Part shown: positions 36,092 through 46,325 of the stretch, piece by piece
Numbering within the stretch: position 1 is the first letter of the stretch
How the letters are laid out: every line of letters starts with the position of its first letter
Origin: Daphnia pulex
Lineage: Eukaryota > Arthropoda > Branchiopoda > Diplostraca > Daphniidae
NCBI RefSeq assembly: GCF_021134715.1
Contig: NC_060023.1
Location: 10,044,001-10,108,000, forward strand
Direction: 5' to 3'
DNA: 64,000 nt
Program-made: the position numbers and the translations under genes
The notes under the pieces: generated by a model
Seen by the model: only the letters and a program-made list of their open reading frames with translations
Databases searched by the model: none
What the model was told of the DNA's origin: nothing

Positions 36092-36877
36092 ATGTCTGAC
36101 TCGGAAAATGAAAGTGCGGGAGGAAAAGGCTCGCATCAGAAAGTAAAAAAATCAAAAAGTAATAGTACTTTTAAAAGTGAAGTTGGCGAAGTCGAAAACG
36201 ACATGAGTTTACTAAAAAAGTGTCCTACATTATTGACTGCAGAGGAGTTAACATCTTCTGAATATGAAGCTTGGATGATTTCTACTCCCAACAGGGTACA
36301 ACAGTTAGATTAATTTCCCAATTTTCTATTTATAATTCACAGACTGATTTTTATTATATTTAGCTGGATGCAGAAACAATTCGTAACCTTGAGTTCTCCC
36401 TGTCAAAGACAACCAAACTTAAAATTGAAGAGGAGAGATATGAAACAGTAGTTCAAAAAAAAGCTGACACAATTACCTTCCTCCTACCAGACGAAAATGG
36501 TGTAATTAAAACTGTTGCAAGAGAAACAATGGGGATCATTTCTTTTGTGAAAGATTTGAAGTTTAAAGCAACTCAAAATGAAACAACTAATCTTCCAGCC
36601 AAAAAAAGTGTTGTTCCACCAACAGGTCTTAAAATAAGACATCCACTTTATGGAGATAGTAAGTACTTTTCCCTACACTCACTTTTTTCAACAGTTTTAT
36701 TGATATTCTGAAACACACTTAATAGAATTGGAAGATGTATTGGCTCAAGCAAGGGGAGAGAAGAGACCTAAACCAGTTGAGAGGGGTCTGAAAAAATCAC
36801 CAAAGAAACCAAAACAAGAAATCACTGATGACAACCAACACAAAGAAGAAAAGAAGAAGAAGAAAAAAAAAATTTAA
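36092..36877 (+). CDS. RNA polymerase I subunit RPA34/POLR1G-like protein
   Basis: Exons 36092-36295, 36364-36658, 36726-36877, 216 aa. The layout fits the RPA34 family: an acidic/basic N-terminus, a central beta-rich region (CPTLLTAEELTSSEYEAWMI, then LDAETIRNLEFSLSK, ITFLLPDENG, TGLKIRHPLYGD), and a lysine-rich tail ending KKEEKKKKKKK-like residues typical of nucleolar localisation. In that family the subunit dimerises with RPA49 on Pol I and supports rRNA transcription. Identity rests on this pattern alone and is moderate. The gene converges on the FKBPL-like gene with 45 bp between stop codons. Confidence 0.5.
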
Positions 36878-36922
36878 AGATTGTTGTTGCCAAATCCAAT
36901 GGTGTCCATCAAATTACAAAAT

Positions 36923-37851
36923 TCAGTGAAAAAACTTTTTCATTCCTTTTGCAAACTCATTTCTCTGCTGAATGCAATAATTATTGGCCTTTTTTTCCAA
37001 ACTCTGCATTGCCTTATTAGAAGGATCCAGAACAAGTCCCATTTTTACTGTTTCTAATGAATCTTGAAACTGCCTTAAACCTTTTAGTTAAAAAAAAATT
37101 AGGTTAAGAAACATCAGTAAAATTTGTGTAAAATTATAATCACTGTACCTAGAAGAGCAGAAGCTTTTCTATAGATGGCTTTAGGGTCGGATGGAGCCCG
37201 CTTCAACACTTGATCACACAGATGAAGAACATGACGGTAATTAGCTTCCAGTAATTGACATGCAGCTAAATTGTTATAAATAGAAGCCACTAATGCAGTG
37301 ACGTCTTTCTTTAAAACTTCGGCTTCTTCATCTTTGTTTTCCCGATTGTCGGCCAGTTGTTTGATAAGTCGAACTTCTAAGGGAATCAACAATTTTAATG
37401 CTCGTGCAAAAACGTAGAACGAATCAATAGTCTTTTTATCACGATGAAGGGTAATACCCTGCTCTTTTAACTGTTTGCTAACTTGAATAACTTCCGACAC
37501 TTCCCAACACGGAATAGGTGATGCCTGTGAAATTATACTAATAAGATGAAGTTCGAATGTAATGCATTCTCCTTCACGTGTCTTGGTGCGGAATAGGCTC
37601 ACTTCGCGTTCGTCCATCAGCTGTAAACACAGTTCAAGAATCCGAGACCACTCATCATGGGCAACGCCGATACGGAACATGGAAAGCTGTTCCGTTGTAT
37701 CCGCTATTGGGTTCCCTTCCTCTGTGCCAGGTTGAAATTTAATCACTTTCCCATCAATTTGACTCCAAAATCGCGGCCGCTTTCCTTGATGTCCTTTTTC
37801 GATGACTTTCTTCGCCAAATCTTTTTTCATTTCGATCCATTCGAACGTCAT
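36923..37851 (-). CDS. TPR protein, FKBPL-like co-chaperone
   Basis: Exons 37851-37149 and 37080-36923, 286 aa. The C-terminal half holds TPR-type helices: YNNLAACQLLEANYRHVLHL, then CDQVLKRAPSDPKAIYRKAS, then ALLGLRQFQDSLETVKMGLV and LDPSNKAMQ. The N-terminal half resembles a degenerate FKBP-like region without recognisable PPIase catalytic residues. Together this suggests the FKBPL/FKBP6 group, whose TPRs bind Hsp90. The start ATG lies only 26 bp after the stop of the SDR gene on the same strand, leaving almost no room for a separate promoter. The only intron is 68 nt. Confidence 0.65.
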
Positions 37852-38411
37852 TTTGCGGCGATGTAGGACAGTCGAAGCTAGACAGACTTACTCTTTTCAA
37901 AATCAGACAAACCTGCCCAAAGTCGACTGTAATCGTACAGCTGGGAAGAAAGTTGAATGTCTTGTGATAGATTTGAAGGCGTCTTGGTTACCAGGTCCCT
38001 ATAAAAAATTCAGTCGGTTTGAGACGTCTGAAATTTATATAGCAAATGATGTTTTTTATTACGCGTAGTAAAGTCCAGTTTCACTGCCCAGTTTGGGAGA
38101 TAAGGCGCAGTGAAGAACAGTCTGTGCTCCTTGGAATGGACTTCGAATTACAATAAAGCGAATCGGTTTCTGGATTGCTTTCAAAATTGGGTTTTGCAAG
38201 AAAGGAAAATGACGGTAAATCGGTGTCTCCACTGATCCAGGATCTACACTATAAACACGAATGCCTCTATCTGTTAAAACAAAACAAAAATAGTAATTAT
38301 TCCAAATAAATATTACAGTAATGTAATAGTTTACCCTTGTGACGTTGTGCAAAAGTCTTACTATACAACAATAAGCATAGCTTTGCTTTAGCGTAACTCT
38401 GGAATCTTGCT

Positions 38412-38416
38412 GATGT
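38412..38416. repeat. Target-site duplication, left copy (GATGT)
   Basis: Five bases immediately left of the left LTR, identical to those immediately right of the right LTR (46326-46330). A 5-bp duplication is usual for BEL/Pao integrases. Confidence 0.9.
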
Positions 38417-38727
38417 TGTAGAAAATGTAATAGGGATGTTCGGCGTGTCGGGCCGTTTACTTACAGTTTCCAAGTTGAATAAATTAGACACGAACAAAAC
38501 CGTGTCTTTTACCTCTCGTCTATTTTAACACACTGAATATTGTACAGTAAATTGGGGGGGAATAAACAATAGGGGGGTAGGGAAACAACGACTGAATTTG
38601 GGGACCAACGACTGAATTTGGGGCCACCTATCGGGGGCCCCCAAGGCAATAGTCGCGTAGGTGCGCCGGTGTTGTTGTGCGGCGTCCTGATCTCGTCGTC
38701 GTCTGTTGGAATGGAATATTCCTAACA
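38417..38727 (-). repeat. 3' LTR of the BEL/Pao element
   Basis: 311 bp; in element orientation it starts TGTTAGGAATATTCC and ends CTACA (TG...CA). It contains a tandem pair of a 19-bp motif (CAACGACTGAATTTGGGG plus one base, near 38587-38625 on +), a GGGGGCCCCC palindrome and a GACACG...CGTGTC hairpin. The Gag-Pol frame runs into it and stops at 38628. Confidence 0.95.
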
Positions 38728-41700
38728 CACTCCCCACCAGAGCCCGTAGCATCCGGCTCGACATCTTCGACGACGTCTTCCGGTTCTTCGGGAGCTGGCA
38801 TAGCGTCTCCGATAGCGAGATCGATTTCTGGTTCTGGCAGAGTTGGATTTGGATCCTCTTCCGGCTCCTGGATCGGTTCCGGATTTCCAATTTCGACGTC
38901 TTCGGCGAGATCTTCTCGCAGCTCTATAGGGTGAAGACATTGAATGGCTCTATTAATTAAATTACCATTTGGAATCTTGAGCATGACAGAACGGATGAGT
39001 CCGTCGCGGCTTGGAATCAGTTCCTTCACTACTCCGGTAGACCACATGAGTCGTTTGGAGTGTTCGTCGTGGATAACAACGACTTCTCCTAGGCGGATCT
39101 TCCTTCCGGATTTTCCTTTGGAGTGGAAGTTGTCTAGTTGGAGTAGATAATCGTCGACGAATCTAGCACAGATGTCAGCGACATATTCCCTCCTGTTCTT
39201 GTCCATCTCTTGTAGTACGATGCTGGTCGATGTAGGATCCAGCAAGTTAACGGCTGGCTCCGGATCGGCACGAGTAGAACGTCTGTTGTTTAGAAATTGG
39301 TTAGGAGTTATCGGAAGTGGATCGTCAGCTCCTTCCCCAATATAGCTGAGTGGGCGGGCGTTGATTACGCTCTCGATTTCTGCTAAACTCGCTTCCAGTT
39401 CCATGTAGTCAAGGCAGGCTCGACCGTTGGAGCGTCGCAGCAGATCCTTGACGCTCCTCACCATCCGTTCCCAGAATCCTCCCCACCATGGCGCTAGGCT
39501 GGCGGAAAATATCCAAAGGGTTTTTCTGGACGCGAGAAAGTCTTGAATGATGGGATCGGCGTGAATAGTTCTCAGGAATCGGTCGACACATCGGAACGTT
39601 TGCGCGTTGTCCGAATACATCACTGAGACGGGTCCTCGTCTAGCTGCGAATTTTCGAAAGGCTAGTAAGAAGGAACGCGCCGTCATATCGGGTAGTAGTT
39701 CCAAGTGAACCGCTCGAGTGACTGCACACGTAAAAAGACAAACATAACTTTTAAGATGGTTCGTTTTCTTAGCTTTAGTTGTTGTTATTAAGATGTCTTG
39801 GATTTCGACATCTTCTTCGACTGAATCCTCTTCGCCTACGATTAGAGCTTCGATTGGAGCGTCTCCTTCAGCGGGTGGCTCCTCGATTCGCTCTTCAGTT
39901 GGATCGTCTGCTGGCGTCGGATCCTGGACGCTTGGTGGAGCTTTCCTTTTCTTCCTTCGCTGTGCTGGTTTGTACAGCAGTGGTCCAGCGAAATCGACTC
40001 CTGTAACGTGAAAAGATTGCGCATGTTTGAGTCGGTTTAAAGGAAGAGGGGCTGCTAGTTCCTGGAATGGTGGCGATGTCAGTTTTTTACATTCCACACA
40101 AGTAAACAGAATCTTTTTCACTTGCTGTCGTCCTTTAACTATCCAGAATTTTTCTTTCAACTCTGATAGTGTCACCTTTGCTCCTGCATGTAGTAGCGAC
40201 TCGTGTTTGTCTGTAATTAAGAAAGTGATTACTATATGTGATGCAGGAAGCAAAATTGGGGGATCGATGTTCCTATCTCTTAGGGCAAGTGATACTCTCC
40301 CATGGATTCGAACGAGACGGTCTCTGGCGTCCCAGATTGGAAAAAGTGCAGCGATTTTCTCCTTGGGCTGGATTGTGTTGTCTAACTGTAGCGATTCAAA
40401 CGCCTTAGGATACCGCTCTCGTTGGAGCTGTCTGTAGATCGTTAGTTCCGCTTCATCCAGCTCCTCTCTGGATAATCTTGTAATCCGGATAACTTTTCCA
40501 CTTCCTTTTCCATCTGGTCCAATTGCCTTTATCGACTCCATTCGTTCTGGACCGGGAGGTCTGAGCTTCTTTTGACTCCTGCTGAGGAATCGTGAGACCC
40601 AGGCTGTACGTCTTAACAGTCGATTCCAGGTGGAAATTTTGTCGAGATTCCAGTCGACGGAGGCTGTTGGAATTGCGATGGCTGCTGTTGTGCTGACCGT
40701 CGTACTCCTAGCTTCCGATTCCATTTCGGACTGGATTGTTTGTGGAATTTGGTCGTTGGGAGAATCTGGCCATTCCGTTTCTTCTCCTTTGAGCCAAATC
40801 GGGCCGTTCCACCAAAGAGTTGAGGTTACCAGCGTTGGCGCTGGCGCTCCCCGCGAGGCAAGATCGGCCGGATTTTGGAGACCTGGACAGTGTCTCCACC
40901 ACTCGGGTTGTGAAAATTTTCGAATCGTTTCCACTTGATTTCGGACGAATGGTTTCCATTTGTTCGGCTCTCCTCTAATCCATCCTAGTGCAACCAAGGA
41001 GTCTGACCAGTAGATAGTTCTCCAATACTGGACTTGCATTGCATTTTTTACGACTTCACCTAAACGTACGGCTAAAAGTGAGCTCAGCAATTCTAAACGC
41101 GGTAAAGTTACTTTTTTCTTAGGTAGAGGTGCAACTCTCGTCTTGCTGGCCAGTAGGATGATGAGTGGATCTTCTTGTCCTTTTTGGAGTCGGGCGTAGG
41201 CTACGGCTCCATACGCTGCTTCAGAAGCGTCTCCGAAGACGTGAATTTCGTGAGAAGTGACTTTTTCGGATAGTCCGATCCATCGTGGAATTTGTAGTTC
41301 GGTGAAATCGGCGAGACCAGTCATCACTATCTTCCAAGATTTTTGGATATCGGCTGGAGCTGCTTGGTCCCAACCTATCTCCTTTTCCCAGAGCTTCTGG
41401 TAAATAATCTTTAATAAAAGTACAGTGGGAGATAAAAATCCAATTGGATCAAAAATTCTTGCCGAGATACTGAGTATCTTTCTTTTGGTGATTTCCGTTC
41501 CCACTTCTTCCACTGCTTGGATGATGGATGCTGGGTCGAATTTGAACGAATCGGATCCGGTGTCCCACCGGATTCCTAACACCTTCTGTTGGCCGTCCAA
41601 GGCTGGGGAGAGTAGGCCTACGACTTGATTCGACAGTCCTTTCTCCTTCAGGTGTTGTTTGAGGTCTTCGTTGTTGGTTGCCCAGCTTCTCATGTTGAGT

Positions 41701-44700
41701 TGGGCGTCACTAAAGATCTCGTCCGTCTCATCGACTCTTTTCTTGGCGATTGATAAATTGTTTGCTCCGCCGAGGTAATCGTCAACGTACAAACTTTCTT
41801 CCAGCTGTTGAATAGTTTCTGGAAAACGAGACTTTAGTGATTTGAAATGTTTGTTAATTGTAACACGTAGGAGAAAGGGGCTAGAACTAAGGCCAAAGGG
41901 CACTCTCTTCCACTTGTAGGCAATTAGAGGCGATCCAGCCACTGCTGGATCCCTGGGCCATAAAAACCTGATTGCTTCGGCATCTTCCGGCTGCAGGGCG
42001 ATGTTTAGAAAAGCCTTTTCAATGTCGGCAATCCAGGCAATCTCGTACTTTCTGAAGCGTATTAGCACTGATAGGAGATCCGGATTGAGATTTGGTCCGG
42101 TCTCCAACACGTCGTTCAGACTTGGGCCGAATTTCGTTTTTGCTGCTCCATCAAAGACGGGTCTGATTTTCGTCGTTGATTTGTCGCCTCTGAAGATCGG
42201 ATGATGTGGGAGATAGGTGTGAAGTTCTTCGTAGTCCATGTTCGCCTCCTCGACGAATTTGCTGTCGATGAGCTTTTGGATTTCTGCGTGGTAATTCACC
42301 AAGTCTCCTGGATTTTTTCTCAATCTTGTTATTGTGCTTTCCACTCTTCCGGTGGCCAACGGGAGATTTTTCTGAAGTCTCCACTTGTCAGTTGTCCAAG
42401 GGATCGGTGTACAGTATCTTCCATCTGGCCATCTCGTTATTTTTTCGTCAAAGAAATCGAAGCGATCATCCGATTCCACTGCATCAGCGCCTTCAAGGTT
42501 CGCAAAATTTTCTATTTTCCAGAAAAGAGAAAGGTCGAAATTAGCAGCAACTTGTTCTTCCTTCTCAAACCATTTACTATCTTCTTCTCCGCTGGATCCG
42601 ATTGGGGCATCTGAGAATGACGCTCCTATTGGCGTAGTTTGGGGACTGGCCGTTCCAGTCTCCTTTTCCATCGGAGTTTTGTTTGCTTGAGTTGAAAGGA
42701 TTTTTCTTTTTTGGCTACTTGTCGCGAATGTTGACGTAATCTGTGGAATCGGGTAACTTGATGTTAAAATTAAATTTTGGATTACTTGAGTTCCTGTCTT
42801 CGATTTTGCTTCTTGAGATGGTCCAGCAATCATTCTTCCGAGTTTCGTTTGAAACGCGCGCAATCCGCATGGACTCTGTATGGCGGCTTCATTCGACATG
42901 ATCTGGAACATCTGGTCCATTCCGACTAAAATTCCAATTGGCTGATCTTCGGTGTGTGCCATCTCGAATCTGTCGTCGGCCAATTTTTCGTTTTGGATCC
43001 AGAGGCTGTTTGCAAATTCGGATCCTACGTACGGGCCGGTATCTGAAATGTGATCCGATTCTAAAGCCATTAGTGTAACTTTTGGGGCGCCTTGCCAGGT
43101 GCCCCTTACTTGCATTTCGACGTTTTTTGTCATTTCGGGCTTGTTGGGTTCCTTTTTCTTAAACACTCTTGTGCTGATGTTTTCCACCGCTACTGTCTTC
43201 ATGTTAAGTTGCGATGAGAGTGATTTCAGCACCCAAGAACGATGACTTCCGTCGTCTGCAAATAAAATCGCTCTTGTTTCGTTACCGTTTTGGCCGCTGA
43301 TGATGACTGTTGCCGTTTTCAGCATCAATTGTCCAAAGCTGCTTGCACAGGCTGTGGTTGTCAAAGTTGGATCGCTGGCCACGATTATTGCTGCTGTTGT
43401 GGGATTGGTGACTCTGACGTCTCCTTTGTCGCAGAGAGCGGTGTGGTGCCTCCCTCCGCACTTGTTGCAGTTCCGGGCGGATGTGCAATCCTTCAGCGCG
43501 TGTTTGTCTCCAAAACAGTTGACGCACCTTTTCAAATCAAAGATTATCTTTTTCCTTTCCGTCAGCCCTTTCGGACATTTTGTCGGCCAGTGAATTTGGC
43601 TGCAGAAGATGCAGGGCCTTTCGCACACAATCCAACTTGGGTTAAATTTAACGTTTTTATTTTTTAAGGCGGATTTAACCTGAGGAGCTGGACTTGCTTT
43701 GGCTCCTACTGCCAATTGTGATGCTGTTGCCGGCTGTGGATTTGCCGGTTTGGGCTGTTTAGGAGCTGGAGACGATTTCTCCTTTTCCACACCTTTGATT
43801 CGGTTGAACCTTTCGGCCGCGTCGATTTGATCTCCAATGAATTTGATGACCATCTCGATGTCCGTTGATTTGTTTGTTGGCGATTTTGCCCATTCTTGTT
43901 GGAGCCTGGTAGGAATTAATTTGATTAATCTTGCTCCGAGGAGTCCGCCAAAGGAACTTGTGGGGACTCCTAACGTTTCCAACGCGCTAATGTGCGATTG
44001 GAGATTCAGCTGGAAGCTCCTCAGAGCTGGAACGTCGTTCCCGTCCTTTACGGGCTGCAAGGCATCCAGTTTCTCAATGTGCGCGTCGATTAGAACGTCC
44101 GTCTTCCCGTACATCCTTTTCAGTTCGTCGATTGCGACTTGGTAATTCGCATCTGTTAATTCAAGATTGTTAACCAACAGGTACGCCTCACCTTTAAGAT
44201 ATTCCTTGAGGTAATCGAATTTTTGGACGTTTGAAAGAGATGAAGAGTGGACAGCTGCGTTAAAGGATTCCCAGAATTGGGTCCATTCCAGTACGTCTCC
44301 TTTGAAGTGCTTAATTTGTCGCTGCGGCAATCGTATCGACTGTACGGCTGAAGCTGGGGCTGGTGCTGCCGTCACGTTGATTACTGGCGCGGGAGGTGCC
44401 GGAATGGCCGCCATGATTTGGGCAATAATTTGCGCCATCTGTGCTTGACTTGTTGCTGGATTTGCTGCTTGATTTGCTGCTTGATTTGCCGCTTGATTTG
44501 CTGCTTGGCTTGTTGCCTGTTGTTGGAAGAGCGCTAACAATCGTTTGTCTCTGTCCTCTTCTTTCTTTGCCTCTTGCTTTTCTTTCACGTCGTCCAACCA
44601 TTCTTGCTTCTTCTGCTTGATGATTGATCTTGCTCCAGACACTTCATCTTGAACTTGGAGAAAGGTGTCCAGATCCCCATCAATCTCCTCCTGCGCGGCC

Positions 44701-44903
44701 TTGGTCGCTATTAATTTCTCCTTGATTTCTTTTGTTGCGCTTTGGTAGCTTTCGAAGAGACTTTTCAATCTTGTTTCTAAGGTTTCTAGTTCTTTAACAT
44801 CTTCTTGGGCCATTACTTGATTTGCAAATCCGTTGATCCGGGTTATTGCTCTTGTTATGTGGCCTTTGGTGGCTGACCTTGTGTTTTTCATTGACTGAAC
44901 CAT
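38628..44903 (-). CDS. BEL/Pao Gag-Pol polyprotein
   Basis: A single 2091-codon frame. In order: coiled-coil N-terminus with an Ala/Asn/Gln repeat (about residues 132-155); Gag-like DUF1759 region (about 192-350); Cys/His knuckles CxxC...H...C (about 426-495); aspartic protease with the DDGS motif (about 547); reverse transcriptase with first Asp in WIADIEKAF and YVDD at about 1039; RNase-H-like region HVFGDASEAAYGAV at about 1221; integrase HHCC zinc region (about 1566-1600); integrase core with Asp in VTGVDFAGP (about 1634), Asp in MYSDNAQTF (about 1766) and Glu in WGGFWERM (about 1811); DUF5641-type C-terminal domain (about 1908-1989). No frameshift or stop is present, so Gag and Pol are fused in one frame. 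The final residues are encoded by the 3' LTR. Confidence 0.95.
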   Translation of the reverse strand: MVQSMKNTRSATKGHITRAITRINGFANQVMAQEDVKELETLETRLKSLFESYQSATKEIKEKLIATKAAQEEIDGDLDTFLQVQDEVSGARSIIKQKKQEWLDDVKEKQEAKKEEDRDKRLLALFQQQATSQAANQAANQAANQAANPATSQAQMAQIIAQIMAAIPAPPAPVINVTAAPAPASAVQSIRLPQRQIKHFKGDVLEWTQFWESFNAAVHSSSLSNVQKFDYLKEYLKGEAYLLVNNLELTDANYQVAIDELKRMYGKTDVLIDAHIEKLDALQPVKDGNDVPALRSFQLNLQSHISALETLGVPTSSFGGLLGARLIKLIPTRLQQEWAKSPTNKSTDIEMVIKFIGDQIDAAERFNRIKGVEKEKSSPAPKQPKPANPQPATASQLAVGAKASPAPQVKSALKNKNVKFNPSWIVCERPCIFCSQIHWPTKCPKGLTERKKIIFDLKRCVNCFGDKHALKDCTSARNCNKCGGRHHTALCDKGDVRVTNPTTAAIIVASDPTLTTTACASSFGQLMLKTATVIISGQNGNETRAILFADDGSHRSWVLKSLSSQLNMKTVAVENISTRVFKKKEPNKPEMTKNVEMQVRGTWQGAPKVTLMALESDHISDTGPYVGSEFANSLWIQNEKLADDRFEMAHTEDQPIGILVGMDQMFQIMSNEAAIQSPCGLRAFQTKLGRMIAGPSQEAKSKTGTQVIQNLILTSSYPIPQITSTFATSSQKRKILSTQANKTPMEKETGTASPQTTPIGASFSDAPIGSSGEEDSKWFEKEEQVAANFDLSLFWKIENFANLEGADAVESDDRFDFFDEKITRWPDGRYCTPIPWTTDKWRLQKNLPLATGRVESTITRLRKNPGDLVNYHAEIQKLIDSKFVEEANMDYEELHTYLPHHPIFRGDKSTTKIRPVFDGAAKTKFGPSLNDVLETGPNLNPDLLSVLIRFRKYEIAWIADIEKAFLNIALQPEDAEAIRFLWPRDPAVAGSPLIAYKWKRVPFGLSSSPFLLRVTINKHFKSLKSRFPETIQQLEESLYVDDYLGGANNLSIAKKRVDETDEIFSDAQLNMRSWATNNEDLKQHLKEKGLSNQVVGLLSPALDGQQKVLGIRWDTGSDSFKFDPASIIQAVEEVGTEITKRKILSISARIFDPIGFLSPTVLLLKIIYQKLWEKEIGWDQAAPADIQKSWKIVMTGLADFTELQIPRWIGLSEKVTSHEIHVFGDASEAAYGAVAYARLQKGQEDPLIILLASKTRVAPLPKKKVTLPRLELLSSLLAVRLGEVVKNAMQVQYWRTIYWSDSLVALGWIRGEPNKWKPFVRNQVETIRKFSQPEWWRHCPGLQNPADLASRGAPAPTLVTSTLWWNGPIWLKGEETEWPDSPNDQIPQTIQSEMESEARSTTVSTTAAIAIPTASVDWNLDKISTWNRLLRRTAWVSRFLSRSQKKLRPPGPERMESIKAIGPDGKGSGKVIRITRLSREELDEAELTIYRQLQRERYPKAFESLQLDNTIQPKEKIAALFPIWDARDRLVRIHGRVSLALRDRNIDPPILLPASHIVITFLITDKHESLLHAGAKVTLSELKEKFWIVKGRQQVKKILFTCVECKKLTSPPFQELAAPLPLNRLKHAQSFHVTGVDFAGPLLYKPAQRRKKRKAPPSVQDPTPADDPTEERIEEPPAEGDAPIEALIVGEEDSVEEDVEIQDILITTTKAKKTNHLKSYVCLFTCAVTRAVHLELLPDMTARSFLLAFRKFAARRGPVSVMYSDNAQTFRCVDRFLRTIHADPIIQDFLASRKTLWIFSASLAPWWGGFWERMVRSVKDLLRRSNGRACLDYMELEASLAEIESVINARPLSYIGEGADDPLPITPNQFLNNRRSTRADPEPAVNLLDPTSTSIVLQEMDKNRREYVADICARFVDDYLLQLDNFHSKGKSGRKIRLGEVVVIHDEHSKRLMWSTGVVKELIPSRDGLIRSVMLKIPNGNLINRAIQCLHPIELREDLAEDVEIGNPEPIQEPEEDPNPTLPEPEIDLAIGDAMPAPEEPEDVVEDVEPDATGSGGECVRNIPFQQTTTRSGRRTTTPAHLRDYCLGGPR
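38728..38739 (-). promoter_or_regulatory. Polypurine tract of the retroelement
   Basis: On the minus strand TGGTGGGGAGTG lies directly before the 3' LTR, the expected place for plus-strand DNA priming. It lies inside the coding frame. Confidence 0.6.
44455..44520 (-). repeat. Short tandem repeat in Gag
   Basis: About 12-nt units reading GATTTGCTGCTT on the plus strand, translated as repeated QAAN in the polyprotein. Confidence 0.8.
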
Positions 44904-45204
44904 TCTTCCTGGTTGTGTAGCTCTTCAAGAGCTGTTGACTGGGGAAAAGGAGATGAAATAGAGAATTAATTTAATTTTTTTTTTTTTTTCGATCACTTAT
45001 CGACTGATTTGCCCGTTTCCTTTTCCTGTTTTCCTTGGGGTTTCGTGGAACGGATGAGTTTCCGTTTTTTGTTTCCACTTTGTTTGAAATCCCTTGGATG
45101 TATCTGAAAAAGAATCGATTTAAATTTGGAGCTAGGGTAATACCCAGGCTCCTGCAAAAATCCGGGCTGGATGACTCAATTAAGTGAATCTGGTTTTTTT
45201 CTGT

Positions 45205-45409
45205 TGTTGGTGGCGCCACTTGCGGCGTGCCACTACACTTTGCGAGAGAGGAAATAAAGTTTTTTTTTTTTTGGTGGCGCCCCTTGCGGCGTGCCACTAC
45301 ACTGAGCGTGAGCGAGAAATAATTTTTTTTTTTTTTTTTTTTTGTTGGTGGCGCCCCTTGCGGCGTGCCACTACAGTGAGCGTGAGAGAGAAATAGTTTT
45401 TTTTTTTTT
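45205..45409 (-). repeat. Three tandem 65-75-bp repeats in the retroelement leader
   Basis: Copies start near 45207, 45271 and 45345. Each has the conserved core TGGCGCCccTTGCGGCGTGC, then CACTACA, a short AGCGTGAG-like segment and a poly-T tract. They lie between the PBS and gag, in the untranslated leader. They could serve in RNA packaging, translation or length variation; no function is shown. Confidence 0.85.
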
Positions 45410-45994
45410 CGTTTGGATGCACCGATGTTTCGGGATCCTATGTAAGAGGGTTTTTTTTCTTTTTTTTTTTAAGGAAGGACAGATGGACAGAGAATATTCA
45501 TTCAATAATTGTATTTAGCGGTTGTTTTGGAGACCTTTCGGCTCCTCTGTGAATGTTGAGAGAAAGAGAAAGATTATTTCTGACTCGATACCATCAGCAA
45601 GCGAAGAATGGATACGGGAGGACACACGTGCAATGAAAAGAGGAGACGAAATCCCAGTAGTTTAGCCCAGGCCGATCTATGGGCCAGAGGTTGGGACGGC
45701 GTGTTCAATGGCCGCCCCCTCAGGCTAGCCCGACAACGAAAGGCACAAAAAAGTCGAAAGAAAAAAAATGGAATTTTTGGGCATAGGTTCCCCCCTTTTC
45801 TACGTCTTTTTTGTTTTTACAATTTAGTAGTTTTAGTTTGGGCAGATTTTAACCACCCAACAACAAAAGAAAGAAACAAAGATAAACGTTTGGGGGGTCT
45901 AGAATTGTGTAGCCCCAACCGGCTTCACAATTTTGAGTTTTGAGTGAGTTGATTTGAGTGATTTGAGAGGGAGGACACGGTTATGCACTGGGTT

Positions 45995-46014
45995 AAAAAC
46001 CGTTCGAAGGACCA
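45995..46014 (-). promoter_or_regulatory. Primer binding site candidate
   Basis: Immediately after the 5' LTR in element orientation: TGGTCCTTCGAACGG. The TGG pairs with a tRNA CCA end. The following bases place a T-loop-like TTCGAA unusually close to the 3' end, so I do not assign a tRNA. Confidence 0.5.
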
Positions 46015-46325
46015 TGTAGAAAATGTAATAGGGATGTTCGGCGTGTCGGGCCGTTTACTTACAGTTTCCAAGTTGAATAAATTAGACACGAACAAAACCG
46101 TGTCTTTTACCTCTCGTCTATTTTAACACACTGAATATTGTACAGTAAATTGGGGGGGAATAAACAATAGGGGGGTAGGGAAACAACGACTGAATTTGGG
46201 GACCAACGACTGAATTTGGGGCCACCTATCGGGGGCCCCCAAGGCAATAGTCGCGTAGGTGCGCCGGTGTTGTTGTGCGGCGTCCTGATCTCGTCGTCGT
46301 CTGTTGGAATGGAATATTCCTAACA
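46015..46325 (-). repeat. 5' LTR of the BEL/Pao element
   Basis: 311 bp, reading the same as the copy at 38417-38727 along its whole length. It is followed by GATGT at 46326-46330, the right target-site duplication, which re-enters exon 4 of the SDR gene. Confidence 0.95.

Larger units (their letters stand above)
38417..46325 (-). mobile_element. Complete BEL/Pao LTR retrotransposon, 7909 bp
   Basis: Two 311-bp LTRs, a PBS-like site, a purine-rich tract and one long Gag-Pol frame, flanked by a 5-bp GATGT target duplication. The element is read on the minus strand, so its 5' LTR is at 46015-46325 and its 3' LTR at 38417-38727. I see no envelope gene. The LTRs appear identical base for base by eye, which implies a very recent insertion. 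Together with the uninterrupted 2091-codon frame it may still be mobile. Confidence 0.95.

Noticed and set aside
43255-43265. Aspartic protease motif DDGS instead of DTG/DSG as a possible defect
   Set aside because: DDGS-type motifs are usual in BEL/Pao proteases, so it is not evidence of inactivation.
38677-44145. Plus-strand frames of 60-137 codons inside the retroelement
   Set aside because: Antisense shadows of the Gag-Pol frame.
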